Assembly: GCA_963797115.1 (NCBI GenBank)
Contig: CAWCOH010000001.1
Coordinates: forward strand, 1,364,001 to 1,428,000
DNA from: AP-15 sp963797115
GTDB lineage: Bacteria > Pseudomonadota > Alphaproteobacteria > ATCC43930 > CGMCC-115725
DNA: 64,000 nucleotides
Direction: 5' to 3'
Positions 1-8,251 of the stretch are shown one piece after another (positions within the stretch are counted from its first letter, which is position 1; each line of letters opens with the position of its first letter). The position numbers and the translations under genes are program-made. The notes under the pieces are model-generated. The model had not been told where the DNA came from, did not search any database, and saw nothing but the letters and a program-made list of their open reading frames with translations.

Positions 1-420
1 AGCCGGCGCGACGTCGTCGCTTTCGAAGGGCCTGCCCTCGCCTGGAAGCGGGCGCTCGCCTCCGCCCGTCTCGAACTCGACGATCTCAGCCTGGTAGAGA
101 CCCATGACTGCTTCACGATCGCCGAGCTGATCGAATACGAGGCCATGGGATTAACCGAGAAAGGCAAGGGCTCGCGCGCCATCCTCGAAGGCTGGACCGA
201 GAAAGACGGCAGACTCCCAGTCAATCCCTCGGGCGGGCTCAAATCAAAGGGACATCCGATCGGCGCGACCGGTGTGTCGATGCATGTCCTGGCGGCAATG
301 CAGGTCACCGGCACGGCAGGCGGGATCCAGGTTCCCAGCGCTTCGCTCGCTGGGGTCATGAACATGGGCGGTGCCGCGGTCGCGAATTTCGTCAGCATTC
401 TCGAGCCGTTGCGCGCCTGA
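1..420 (+). CDS. thiolase family protein, C-terminal part (5' truncated by window edge)
   Basis: The frame is open from base 1, so only the last 139 residues of the gene are visible. Thiolase signatures are clear: VETHDCFTIAELIEYEAMGL, and NPSGGLKSKGHPIGATG with the catalytic His of the GHP motif. The C-terminal block reads MNMGGAAVANFVSIL and lacks the Cys found there in degradative beta-ketothiolases, which resembles the SCP-x/SCP2-like thiolase branch. The likely role is acyl-CoA thiolysis or condensation. The stop lies one base before the start of the downstream reductase, so the two are probably co-transcribed. The N-terminal nucleophilic Cys is outside the window. Confidence 0.9.
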   Translation, partial: SRRDVVAFEGPALAWKRALASARLELDDLSLVETHDCFTIAELIEYEAMGLTEKGKGSRAILEGWTEKDGRLPVNPSGGLKSKGHPIGATGVSMHVLAAMQVTGTAGGIQVPSASLAGVMNMGGAAVANFVSILEPLRA

Positions 421-421
421 A

Positions 422-1414
422 ATGCCGACATTCCGCGCGCTGGTATTGCGCGAGGAGAGCGGCAGGGTCGTCCCGCAGATCGAGGAGGTCGACGAGGCAC
501 TGCTGCCGCCAGGTGAAGTGATCGTCGCCGTCGAATGCTCGACCCTGAACTACAAGGATGGGATGATCCTGCAAGGCCTCGGCCGGCTCGTGCGAAGCTA
601 TCCTCATATTCCCGGCGTCGACTTTGCCGGGATCGTCGATCGCTCGGAGTCGCCCGAGTTCAAGCCGGGCGACCCGGTCATTTTGACCGGCTGGCGGGTC
701 GGCGAAGTCCAATGGGGCGGCTACGCCGAAAAGGCGCGAGTCAAGGCGTCGTTCCTGGTGCGCAGACCGGACGGACTGAGCTCTCGCCAGGCGATGGCGA
801 TCGGCACCGCCGGGTTCACCGCGATGCTTGCGGTGGCGGCTCTCGAACGCCACGGTTTGCGCCTCGGTTCCGGCGATGTCTTGGTTACCGGGGCCGCCGG
901 CGGCGTCGGAAGCGTTGCGGTCGCGCTGCTCTCTTGGCTCGGACATCGGGTCGTTGCCTCGAGCGGCCGGCCTGAGCTGCGGGACTATCTGACCGAACTG
1001 GGTGCGGTTGATCTGATCGATCGCGCGAGCCTTGCCGCAAAGCCGTCGCGCCCGCTCGACAGCGAACGCTGGGCCGGAGCCGTCGACGCCGTCGGCGGCG
1101 CCACCTTGGCGACGATCCTGACCCAGCTCAAATATCGCGCGAGTGTCGCCGCCTGTGGCCTCGCCGGCGGGAGCGATTTGCCGGCCACGGTAATTCCGTT
1201 CCTGTTGCGCGGCGTCAATCTGCTCGGCATCGATTCGGTGATGTGTCCGCACGACGAGCGGGTCGAAGCATGGCGGCGTCTTGCCCGCGATCTGCCGCTT
1301 GACCGGCTCGAGCGGATGACCCAGACCGTGCCGCTCTCGGCACTGCCGGAGCTGGCGCCTAAGCTCCTGAAGGGAGAGGTGCGCGGCCGGGTTGTCGTCG
1401 ACATCACCGGCTGA
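422..1414 (+). CDS. acuI: acrylyl-CoA reductase AcuI/YhdH-type MDR oxidoreductase
   Basis: This is a 330-residue medium-chain reductase without zinc ligands. It shows the YhdH/AcuI signatures LNYKDGMILQG near residue 45 and GDPVILTGWRVGE followed by WGGYAEKARV, and a Rossmann loop VTGAAGGVGSVAVALL in the middle. AcuI enzymes reduce acryloyl-CoA to propionyl-CoA with NADPH; the exact substrate here is inferred. I chose the ATG one base after the thiolase stop, because a longer reading would overlap the thiolase coding sequence. The thiolase neighbour fits acyl-CoA metabolism. Confidence 0.85.
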   Translation: MPTFRALVLREESGRVVPQIEEVDEALLPPGEVIVAVECSTLNYKDGMILQGLGRLVRSYPHIPGVDFAGIVDRSESPEFKPGDPVILTGWRVGEVQWGGYAEKARVKASFLVRRPDGLSSRQAMAIGTAGFTAMLAVAALERHGLRLGSGDVLVTGAAGGVGSVAVALLSWLGHRVVASSGRPELRDYLTELGAVDLIDRASLAAKPSRPLDSERWAGAVDAVGGATLATILTQLKYRASVAACGLAGGSDLPATVIPFLLRGVNLLGIDSVMCPHDERVEAWRRLARDLPLDRLERMTQTVPLSALPELAPKLLKGEVRGRVVVDITG

Positions 1415-1509
1415 TCCCGGGTCCATCTGGCCATTTTCGAGATTATCGAATAGAATTGCGATATTGACGGCCCCTCGTTGGGGGCGAGGGTCCGTCACGG
1501 GGGACGGGG

Positions 1510-2319
1510 ATGTCGGACACGCCTTGCGGCCGGCGCGAGGTATTGCGCGGCATGGCGTTTTTTGTCATCGCCGCATGCCTGGCCGGTGGCGCTGCGGCCC
1601 GGCAGAGAAAGCGAAAGCCACCGCCGAAGAGGCGGTTGCCGACGGTCGTCATCGATCCCGGTCATGGTGGGATCGACCCTGGGGCCATCAGTCCTCGCGG
1701 CGTCCAGGAAAAGGACATCGTGCTGGCGGTGGCTCGGGAATTGGCGCGTCGACTGGCGGCGCGGCGCAACTTTCGGGTCCTTCTCACTCGCAGGTCCGAT
1801 GAATTTCTACCTTTGCGCGAGCGGGTCGCGCGCGCCCGGGCGTGGAAGGCCGACCTCTTCTTGTCGATTCACGCCGATGCGTTGCCGAACCCGGACATGC
1901 GCGGTCTTTCGGTATTTACCCAATCCGCTCAGGCGTCGGATCGGGAGGCGGCCGCACTCGCCGCAAAACAAAATCGAGCTGATCTCATCGGCGGCGTCAA
2001 CCTGGCCCGGCAGCCGCGCGACGTGGGCATTATCCTGCTGGATCTGACCCGCCGCCAGACCGGCAATCTGTCGATCGCGCTCGCTCGCCAAATCGTGGTC
2101 GAACTCGGGCGCGAGGCGATGCTGCTCGATCAGCCGCAGCGCGCAGCTGATTTCGCGGTGCTGACCGCCCCCGACATCCCCTCGGCGCTCGTCGAACTCG
2201 GTTGCCTGTCGAATGCCGTCGAGGAGCGGCTCCTGCAGCGGCGTGCCTACCAGCAGAACCTTGCACGCGGCCTTGTCCGGGCGATCGAGGCTTATTTCGC
2301 TGCGCACAGTGCGGTCTGA
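1510..2319 (+). CDS. N-acetylmuramoyl-L-alanine amidase (Amidase_3), Tat-type signal
   Basis: The 269-residue protein begins with a twin-arginine-like signal (GRREVLRGMAFFVIA) followed by a hydrophobic stretch ending AAGGAAA-like. The mature part starts with a basic linker, then the Amidase_3 domain: VVIDPGHGGIDPGAIS (zinc His), KDIVLAVARELARRL, LFLSIHADALPNPD (second His) and PSALVELGCLSNAVEE near the end (catalytic Glu). Such enzymes cleave the amide between muramic acid and the stem peptide in the periplasm. There is no LysM or AMIN domain. It lies 95 bp after the AcuI-like gene and 173 bp before the cytochrome gene, so it may be transcribed alone. Confidence 0.9.
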   Translation: MSDTPCGRREVLRGMAFFVIAACLAGGAAARQRKRKPPPKRRLPTVVIDPGHGGIDPGAISPRGVQEKDIVLAVARELARRLAARRNFRVLLTRRSDEFLPLRERVARARAWKADLFLSIHADALPNPDMRGLSVFTQSAQASDREAAALAAKQNRADLIGGVNLARQPRDVGIILLDLTRRQTGNLSIALARQIVVELGREAMLLDQPQRAADFAVLTAPDIPSALVELGCLSNAVEERLLQRRAYQQNLARGLVRAIEAYFAAHSAV

Positions 2320-2492
2320 TCTTCCAGCGGCTGGACAAACTTCAATCATCGATGGTGTCGCCTTTCTCTGTTCGCGCTACGTAGACGGTGCCATAAACCG
2401 AGGGCATCGATACGATGATCCGAAGACACTTCAATCTGACACCGCCGTCGCATAGCTTAGGTCGCAGCGATTACTAGAGGCTCCGTATCGAG

Positions 2493-3163
2493 ATGGCGGC
2501 CGCTGATCAGGGGACGACGCAGCACCCGCGACCGATGGTCTTGCACCCGCTGGTCGTGCGGATTACCCACTGGCTCAATGCACTGGCAATCCTTATCATG
2601 ATCGGCAGCGGCTGGCGCATCTACAACTGGGAGCCACTCTTTGGCTTCACTTTTCCGGTGTGGATGACGTTCGGTGGACGGCCTGAACTATCCCAGCACT
2701 GGCACAATGAGGAGGGTCTGGCCGGTGCCTTGCAATGGCATTTCGCGGCGATGTGGCTGCTGTTTGCCAATTTGCTCGTTTATCTGGTCTATGGGCTGAT
2801 ATCGGGACATTTTCGCCGCGCCATGCTGCCGATACGCCGCTGGAGATCTTGCGTGACTTGCGGGCCGCACTCGGCGGTCAACTCGTCCATCGCGTGGGCG
2901 AACGCAATGCCGTGCAAAGGGCGCTCTATATCGGGGTCATCACGGTCATCGTATTGTCCGTGCTCTCCGGGCTTTCGATCTGGAAGCCGGTGCAATTCCA
3001 GGAATTGACGGCGCTATTCGGCGGCTACGAGACGGCGCGATATATCCATTTCTTCTGCATGGCAGGAATCGTCCTGTTTCTCGTCGTCCACCTCTCGCTT
3101 ACGGCACTGGTGCCCCAGGTATTGCCGCCGATGATCACGGGTCGCGCGCGGAGGCAGCAGTGA
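2493..3163 (+). pseudogene. b-type cytochrome (cytochrome b561/thiosulfate reductase type), one frameshift
   Basis: The protein is a four-helix di-haem membrane cytochrome, probably the electron partner of the molybdoenzyme encoded immediately downstream. Likely haem ligands are in VVRITHWLNALA, LQWHFAAMWLL, and YIHFFCMAG with FLVVHLSL at the end. The first frame runs to SGHFRRAMLPI, after which the homologous sequence TPLEILRDLRAALGG continues one frame over, so one base appears to be missing near 2840. The gene ends in a GTGA overlap with the next start. Only one lesion is visible and the rest is well conserved, so a sequencing error is as likely as a true pseudogene. Confidence 0.75.
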
Positions 3164-3876
3164 GCCCGGCCCGGAAAACCGACCGGAGAAGTGTGTTAAA
3201 GAGTGGCCTAAACCTCGGCGCGCTGAGCCTGTTGACTGGGTGCGACGTCACCGACAACGAGCCGGCCCAGCGGCTACTGTGGAACATGTCGTTCTGGAAC
3301 GATCGGGTGCAGGGCTGGCTGTTCAATCCCAATCGGCTGGCGCCGACTTATCCCGAGAGTGCGGTCGACCGCGCCTTTCGCTACAACGCCTTTTATCCGG
3401 AGGAGCAGGCGCCGCAACTCGATTCCGCTACCTACCGGCTGGAGCTCGGCGGAGCGATCCGCGACAAGCGGCCCTGGACCGTCGATAATCTGTATCAGCT
3501 GCCGCGAGAATCGCAGATCACCCGGCATGTTTGCGTCGAAGGTTGGAGCCGTATCGGCAAATGGAGCGGCTGCCCGCTCCGGATCTTTCTCGAGCGTGTC
3601 GAGGCCGACCTCACGAAAAAGTATGTCGGATTCATCTGCGCCGACGGGTATTACACCAGCATCGACATGCCGACGGCGCTCCATCCGCAAACAATTATGG
3701 CGTTCACTTTCGCCGACCAGATATTGCCGCGCAAGTTCGGCTATCCGATGAAGATCCGAATTCCAACGAAGCTTGGTTTCAAGAACCCTAAATTCGTCGT
3801 TGAGTTGTCGGTTACGAACGATTATCCGGGTGGCTTTTGGGAAGATTACGGGTATAATTGGTTCAGCGGCTCCTAG
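3160..3876 (+). CDS. sulfite-oxidase-fold molybdopterin oxidoreductase (MsrP/YedY-like), exported
   Basis: This 238-residue protein has an N-terminal RRSVLKSGLNLGALSLLTGC signal that combines a Tat-like RR motif with a lipobox, so it is probably an exported lipoprotein. The molybdopterin domain shows the Mo-ligand Cys at about residue 125 in RHVCVEGWSRIGKWSG, followed by GFICADGYYTSIDM and GYPMKIRIPTKLGFK. The length is shorter than YedY, as in stand-alone SuoxA-type domains. The GTG start overlaps the cytochrome b stop (GTGA), which implies translational coupling and an oxidoreductase/quinone-linked pair. The substrate is unknown. Confidence 0.85.
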   Translation: MSPARKTDRRSVLKSGLNLGALSLLTGCDVTDNEPAQRLLWNMSFWNDRVQGWLFNPNRLAPTYPESAVDRAFRYNAFYPEEQAPQLDSATYRLELGGAIRDKRPWTVDNLYQLPRESQITRHVCVEGWSRIGKWSGCPLRIFLERVEADLTKKYVGFICADGYYTSIDMPTALHPQTIMAFTFADQILPRKFGYPMKIRIPTKLGFKNPKFVVELSVTNDYPGGFWEDYGYNWFSGS

Positions 3877-3910
3877 GGGGCGTGTTGCAGCCAGTCCGGG
3901 GGGAGTCGCT

Positions 3911-4672
3911 ATGTCCGAACAGTTGTGCGCAGTCGCGATTATGGCCAAGGCGTCCATCGCCGGGGCCGTCAAGACGCGGCTCGTGCCGCCGCTGACCCCG
4001 GAGCAGGCAGCGGAACTCAATTCCAGCTTCCTCGCCGATGTCGCCGCGAACATCGCTGCTGCAGCAACTCAGGCACCGATCCAGGGCTTCGCCGCCTATC
4101 ACCCCTGGGGCTCGGAGCGGTTCTTCGCCGATCTCCTGCCCGACGGGTTCAAGTTGCTGCCGCCCAAGGAGCCCACGATCGGGCGGAGCCTGGTCCACGC
4201 GGCGCGTGATCTGCTTGCCGCGGGCTACAGATCGGTTTGCCTGGTCAACGCCGACAGCCCGACCTTGCCGACCGGGCTGCTGGTCGAGGCGGTTCGCCGC
4301 CTGCAGGAGCCGGGGGAGCGGGTTGTCCTCGGCCCTGCGGCCGATGGCGGCTATTACCTTATTGGGTTGAAGTCTTTCCATCAGCGCCTTTTCGAGGCGA
4401 TCGACTGGAGCACCGAACGCGTCTACCGGCAGACGATCACGCGCGCCGAGGAAATCCGTCTGCCGGTTGCCGCATTGGCCGAGTGGTACGACGTCGACGA
4501 CGAGAGAACCCTGGCCGTTCTTGCGCACGAATTGCTGGCCGGTCCGAAGGCTGATGGCCGCTATCGCGGCGGCTATGCGGCGCCGAGCACGACCAGTTAC
4601 CTCGACAAGCTCGGTGCGACGAATGGCGACGTGCAGCACCTGATCAACGGCACCCCCCAACCCCGCTGCTGA
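3911..4672 (+). CDS. TIGR04282/DUF2064-family glycosyltransferase-like protein
   Basis: The 253-residue protein has the nucleotide-sugar/CofC-like GT-A fold signatures of DUF2064: AVIMAKASIAGAVKTRLVPP at the N terminus, CLVNADSPTLPTGLL (acidic metal site) and GPAADGGYYLIGL. The C-terminal part is DVDDERTLAVLAHEL. A ggggag sequence lies just upstream of the ATG at 3911; longer readings overlap the molybdoenzyme. Members of this family often sit with GT2 and radical SAM genes, for example in arsenosugar-type clusters, and here the same kinds of gene follow downstream. The acceptor and donor are unknown. Confidence 0.82.
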   Translation: MSEQLCAVAIMAKASIAGAVKTRLVPPLTPEQAAELNSSFLADVAANIAAAATQAPIQGFAAYHPWGSERFFADLLPDGFKLLPPKEPTIGRSLVHAARDLLAAGYRSVCLVNADSPTLPTGLLVEAVRRLQEPGERVVLGPAADGGYYLIGLKSFHQRLFEAIDWSTERVYRQTITRAEEIRLPVAALAEWYDVDDERTLAVLAHELLAGPKADGRYRGGYAAPSTTSYLDKLGATNGDVQHLINGTPQPRC

Positions 4673-4718
4673 TGCGGGTCGCTCGCCTCGCTGCTTGCGC
4701 CTGTGGGGAGGACCGGGG

Positions 4719-6056
4719 GTGGCTGTGCGAGTAGCGAGGTCATACCTGCTGTTTGTTCTCGCTTTACTGATGCTGACGGGCGAGGCGTTTGGGCTGGCGG
4801 CGCAGTTCGACCGTGACCTCACCGGCTTTCTCGTCGCCGCGCTTCTGCAAGGCGCGGTGTGGACGGTCGCTGCTTTCCTCGTCGTCCGCGGCGGCGTGAC
4901 CGGCCGGACGGCGCTCGCGGTGATCCTGGCCACCGCGGTCCTGCTACGCATCGGCGCGCTCGCTGCGCCGGTCTTCCTGTCGGACGATATCTACCGCTAT
5001 ATCTGGGACGGACGAGTCCAGGCCGCCCGGATCAACCCCTACCGTTATATTCCGACTGATGCCCACCTCGCGCCGCTGCGCGACGAGGCCGTCTTTCCCA
5101 ATATTAATCGCAACAACTATGCGCCGACGATCTACCCGCCGGTCGCACAAATGCTGTTTCTGCTGGCCACCCGCCTCGGCGAGACCGTGACGGTAATGAA
5201 GCTGGCGTTCGTCACGGTTGAGGCGATCGGCATCGGGGCACTTTTCTGGGTTCTGCGCGGCACGGGGGCACCGCCAGAGAATATCCTTCTCTACGCGTGG
5301 CATCCGCTGCCGGTCTGGGAGATTGCGGGCTCGGGGCATATCGACGCGGCAGTGGTCACCTTTGTCGTGCTGGCGCTGCTCGCCGCCGTCAAAGGCCTGC
5401 GCGCCTGGTCGGGTGCGGCACTGGCTGCGGCGACCCTCGTCAAATTCTTCCCGCTGGTGCTGGTACCGGCGCTGTGGCGCCCGACCATAGCAAACCTCGG
5501 CGATTGGCGTTGGCCGGCGGGTTTTGTCGCGGTGATCGTCGCGGCCTATCTCCCCTATCTCGGGGTAGGGGCAGCGGTGCTGGGGTTTCTACCCGCCTAT
5601 CTGGGCGAAGAGAACCTTACCTCCGGCGGCGGGTTCTGGGTCCTCGAACTGATCGGCCGCGCCACGCCGGCGGCGGTCGCAACCTACCTGGCTGTGGCGG
5701 CGATGGTCATGGCGGGCCTCGCCATCGGTGCCCTGCGTCGTTCGGACGGTTCCCGTGCCAGCTTACCCTGGGCAGCGGCGTTAGGCACAGCGGCGGTATT
5801 CTTCGCCTCGCCCCACTACGCTTGGTATTTTGTCTGGCTCGTGGCGCTCTTGTGCGTCGCCCCCTGGTGGCCGGCATTCTGGCCGACCCTTACCGCCGTC
5901 ATCCTTTACTGGGACCCGAAGACCGGCCATATCCCGATCTGGGTGGGGTTCACGATCTACGGCGGGTTTGTCATATTCGGGTGTGTCGACATCGCCCGAA
6001 GAGCCGTTTGCGCCACGAGGTCCGGAGAACAACATGGCAGTCATCGCGCGCGCTAA
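4719..6056 (+). CDS. polytopic glycosyltransferase (GT87/DUF2029 mannosyltransferase-like)
   Basis: About 445 residues with roughly ten hydrophobic segments. The family-like catalytic loop FLSDDIYRYIWDGRVQAARI follows the second or third helix and carries the DDxYRYxWDGR motif typical of GT-C lipid-linked sugar transferases. Later motifs include YAWHPLPVWEIAGSGHIDA and TLVKFFPLVLVPALW. It probably transfers a sugar from a polyprenyl-phosphate donor on the outer face of the inner membrane. I chose GTG 4719 because GGGGAGGA ends about six bases upstream; a TTG at 4695 is an alternative. The gene overlaps the radical SAM start by 23 bases. Confidence 0.8.
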   Translation: MAVRVARSYLLFVLALLMLTGEAFGLAAQFDRDLTGFLVAALLQGAVWTVAAFLVVRGGVTGRTALAVILATAVLLRIGALAAPVFLSDDIYRYIWDGRVQAARINPYRYIPTDAHLAPLRDEAVFPNINRNNYAPTIYPPVAQMLFLLATRLGETVTVMKLAFVTVEAIGIGALFWVLRGTGAPPENILLYAWHPLPVWEIAGSGHIDAAVVTFVVLALLAAVKGLRAWSGAALAAATLVKFFPLVLVPALWRPTIANLGDWRWPAGFVAVIVAAYLPYLGVGAAVLGFLPAYLGEENLTSGGGFWVLELIGRATPAAVATYLAVAAMVMAGLAIGALRRSDGSRASLPWAAALGTAAVFFASPHYAWYFVWLVALLCVAPWWPAFWPTLTAVILYWDPKTGHIPIWVGFTIYGGFVIFGCVDIARRAVCATRSGEQHGSHRAR

Positions 6057-7092
6057 ACCCAATCCGCGCCGCTATTTCGAGGCTGTAGGCGACGAACGTG
6101 GTCCGATCGCCGAAGAGGAGCCGGTGTGCCTCTATCTCGAGACCACCAATCGCTGCAACCTCTTGTGCGAGACCTGCCCGCGCACCTTCGAAGATCTTGA
6201 GACTCCTGCCGATATGAGCTGGGAGCTGTTCACTCATATCGTCGATCAATTTCCGCGGATCGCCCGTGTGGTGTTGCACGGCGTGGGCGAGCCGATGATG
6301 GTCAAAGCGCTCCCGCGAATGGTGCGCTACCTCAAAGGTCGCAGCACTTACGTCTTGTTCAACACCAATGGCACGTTGCTGACGGAGCGCAAGGGCCGAG
6401 AGCTGATTGCCGCCGGTCTCGACGAGCTGCGCGTCTCCCTCGACGCCGCGGAGCCGCGTGGTTTCCTGGCGGTGCGCGGTAAGGACATGTTTGCAAGGAT
6501 CGTCCGCAACGTTCGGGCCTTTACCAGACTGCAGCGCATCGAAGGCATCGAAAAGCCGCTCGTGTCGCTGTGGCTGACCGGGCTCAAGGAGACGATAGAT
6601 CAATTGCCGGAATTTGTCCGGTTGGCGCACGAAATCGGCGTCGCCGAGATCCATCTCCAACGGCTGGTCTTCACCTCAGAGGGGCAAGGACTTGCTCGCG
6701 CCGGGTCTGCCCTATTCGAGAACCTCGACGGAGACGAGGCAAAGCGACTCGAGCAGGCCGCTGCGCTCGCCGATGCATTCGGGGTCCGCTTCAACGCCTC
6801 TGGCGCCACTGAGCCTGGCACGAGCCTGAAGCGAGAGATCGGAGATCAGCCTTGGTCGTTGTGTCGGCGACCTTGGTCATTGATGTATTTCACGGCGCAC
6901 GGGAGGGCGATCCCGTGTTGCATTGCGCCGTTTTCGATGCGCGACTATGACGGGTTCACCCTGGGCGACGCGACACAGCAGAGCCTGCGGCAGATCTGGA
7001 ATGGGCCGCGCTACCAGGAATTTCGCCGCGCGCTGCTCGGCAATGCGCCGCCGCCCGCCTGCGCGTCCTGCGGCGTCCGCTGGAGCCTGTGA
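6034..7092 (+). CDS. radical SAM/SPASM-domain protein
   Basis: The 352-residue protein has the CxxxCxxC radical SAM cluster motif CNLLCETC at residues 41-48, then VVLHGVGEPMM (GE motif region), NTNGTLL and ELRVSLDAAEP typical of the barrel. The C-terminal third carries SPASM-like cysteines (SLCRRPWSLMYF, IPCCIAPF, CASCGVRW) preceded by LGDATQQSLRQIWNG, so an auxiliary Fe-S cluster is likely. It is not the ArsS type. It lies between two glycosyltransferase genes and overlaps the next by GTGA, so it presumably modifies the same product. The substrate cannot be named from sequence. Confidence 0.87.
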   Translation: MAVIARAKPNPRRYFEAVGDERGPIAEEEPVCLYLETTNRCNLLCETCPRTFEDLETPADMSWELFTHIVDQFPRIARVVLHGVGEPMMVKALPRMVRYLKGRSTYVLFNTNGTLLTERKGRELIAAGLDELRVSLDAAEPRGFLAVRGKDMFARIVRNVRAFTRLQRIEGIEKPLVSLWLTGLKETIDQLPEFVRLAHEIGVAEIHLQRLVFTSEGQGLARAGSALFENLDGDEAKRLEQAAALADAFGVRFNASGATEPGTSLKREIGDQPWSLCRRPWSLMYFTAHGRAIPCCIAPFSMRDYDGFTLGDATQQSLRQIWNGPRYQEFRRALLGNAPPPACASCGVRWSL

Positions 7093-7790
7093 GCCAGAGG
7101 CGGAAGCCGCGCATCGCCGCGATCATTCCGGTGCTTGACGAGGAGGGGGCAATCGGCCGGGTCGTTGCGGCGATGCCGCGCGGCTGGGTTGACGAAGTCA
7201 TCGTGGTCGATGGCGGCAGCCGGGATACGACCGTGGCCGAGGCTCGTGCCGCCGGCGCCACCGTGCTCGTCGAAAAAGAGCGCGGCTATGGTCGTGCATG
7301 TGCAAAGGGTGCCGCCGCGGCCGTAGCAGGTGGAGCCGAGATACTGGTGTTTCTCGACGGCGATGGCGGCGACCGGCCAGAGGCGATCCGGAGCCTGCTC
7401 CAGCCGGTTATCGAGGACGAGTATGATTTCGTGATCGGCTCCCGCACCCGCGGTGACCGCGAGGCGGGCAGCATGGGAGCGCATCAGGCGCTCGCCGGCC
7501 GCGTGATCGGAGCCGCGATCGGCCTCGCCTACGGGATCCGCTACACAGACATGTGCGCCTTCAGGGTAATCCGTGCCGATGCGCTGGTGCGGCTCGGCAT
7601 GCGCGAGCTGACCTATGGCTGGAACCTCGAAATGCAGATGCGGGCGGCCCGTGCCCCGCTTCGCATACTCGAGGTTCCCGTGCCGTACGGCCGCCGTCTA
7701 GCCGGCAAATCGAAAGTCGCCGGCACCCTCGGCGGCGCACTCAAGGCCGGTATTCGAATTCTGCGCAACATTTGCCCGGGTCGCCTGTGA
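7089..7790 (+). CDS. glycosyltransferase family 2 (dolichyl-phosphate mannose synthase-like)
   Basis: The 233-residue protein has the GT2 fold: IAAIIPVLDEEGAIG, DEVIVVDGGSRDTT, a DxD-type metal site in VFLDGDGGDRPEAI and DFVIGSRTRG. There is no C-terminal membrane domain. It probably makes a polyprenyl-phosphate sugar donor for the GT-C protein encoded two genes upstream; that link is inference from family and context. The GTG start overlaps the radical SAM stop by four bases. It is the last gene of the run, and a 461-bp intergenic region follows. Confidence 0.85.
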   Translation: MSQRRKPRIAAIIPVLDEEGAIGRVVAAMPRGWVDEVIVVDGGSRDTTVAEARAAGATVLVEKERGYGRACAKGAAAAVAGGAEILVFLDGDGGDRPEAIRSLLQPVIEDEYDFVIGSRTRGDREAGSMGAHQALAGRVIGAAIGLAYGIRYTDMCAFRVIRADALVRLGMRELTYGWNLEMQMRAARAPLRILEVPVPYGRRLAGKSKVAGTLGGALKAGIRILRNICPGRL

Positions 7791-8251
7791 GCGCAAGTTC
7801 CCTAGGAAGATGGGCGATAACGCAGAGCATTTATGACAACGATGTCTTTCTTTGCAGGGTACAGCCTACCCTCGGTCGACCTGGGGCGGGGCTCCTCAGT
7901 GGCCGACATTGACGTGCGCTGCCGCCTAGATCAAGTGGGTTTCCCCCTAACATATGACCAAATTTTGACAGGAACTATTACGATAGTTGGGGAATTTTCC
8001 AAAAACCTGTGTATTATAAGAGGCTCCTTTGGACACCGACGATATGATCTCTTGTGAGACGGCATTATTTGTGTCGGATTTACGGCAGAACTATCTTATT
8101 TTGGGACTGGAACATAACCCCTTACCCGGGGTTCTCCTCTGATCGTTCTCCAGTCGAGACGAGAAAGTTCACTCAAGGCAATACGAGCGCATTACCTACC
8201 ATCAATGATCCGACTGGGGGCGTGGGCGGGTAATCATGGGGAACTCTTTCA
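7791..8251. other. intergenic region before the LuxR-type regulator, no gene recognised
   Basis: This 461-bp stretch is clearly more AT-rich than its surroundings, especially 7945-8110. It contains a TTGACA hexamer at 7965-7970 but no convincing -10 at normal spacing. A 74-codon reading starting at 7833 has no Shine-Dalgarno site and no recognisable protein. The region most likely holds the promoter of the downstream regulator. Confidence 0.5.

Noticed and set aside
392..1498. Long minus-strand reading opposite the AcuI-like gene
   Set aside because: No ribosome-binding site or family motif; it mirrors the high-GC third-position bias of the plus-strand gene.
3911..7790. Assigning the glycosyltransferase/radical SAM run to arsenosugar synthesis
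   Set aside because: No arsM gene is present and the radical SAM protein has a SPASM-like C terminus instead of the ArsS form.
7833..8057. 74-codon reading in the AT-rich gap before the LuxR gene
   Set aside because: No Shine-Dalgarno site, no recognised family, and it crosses the likely promoter region.
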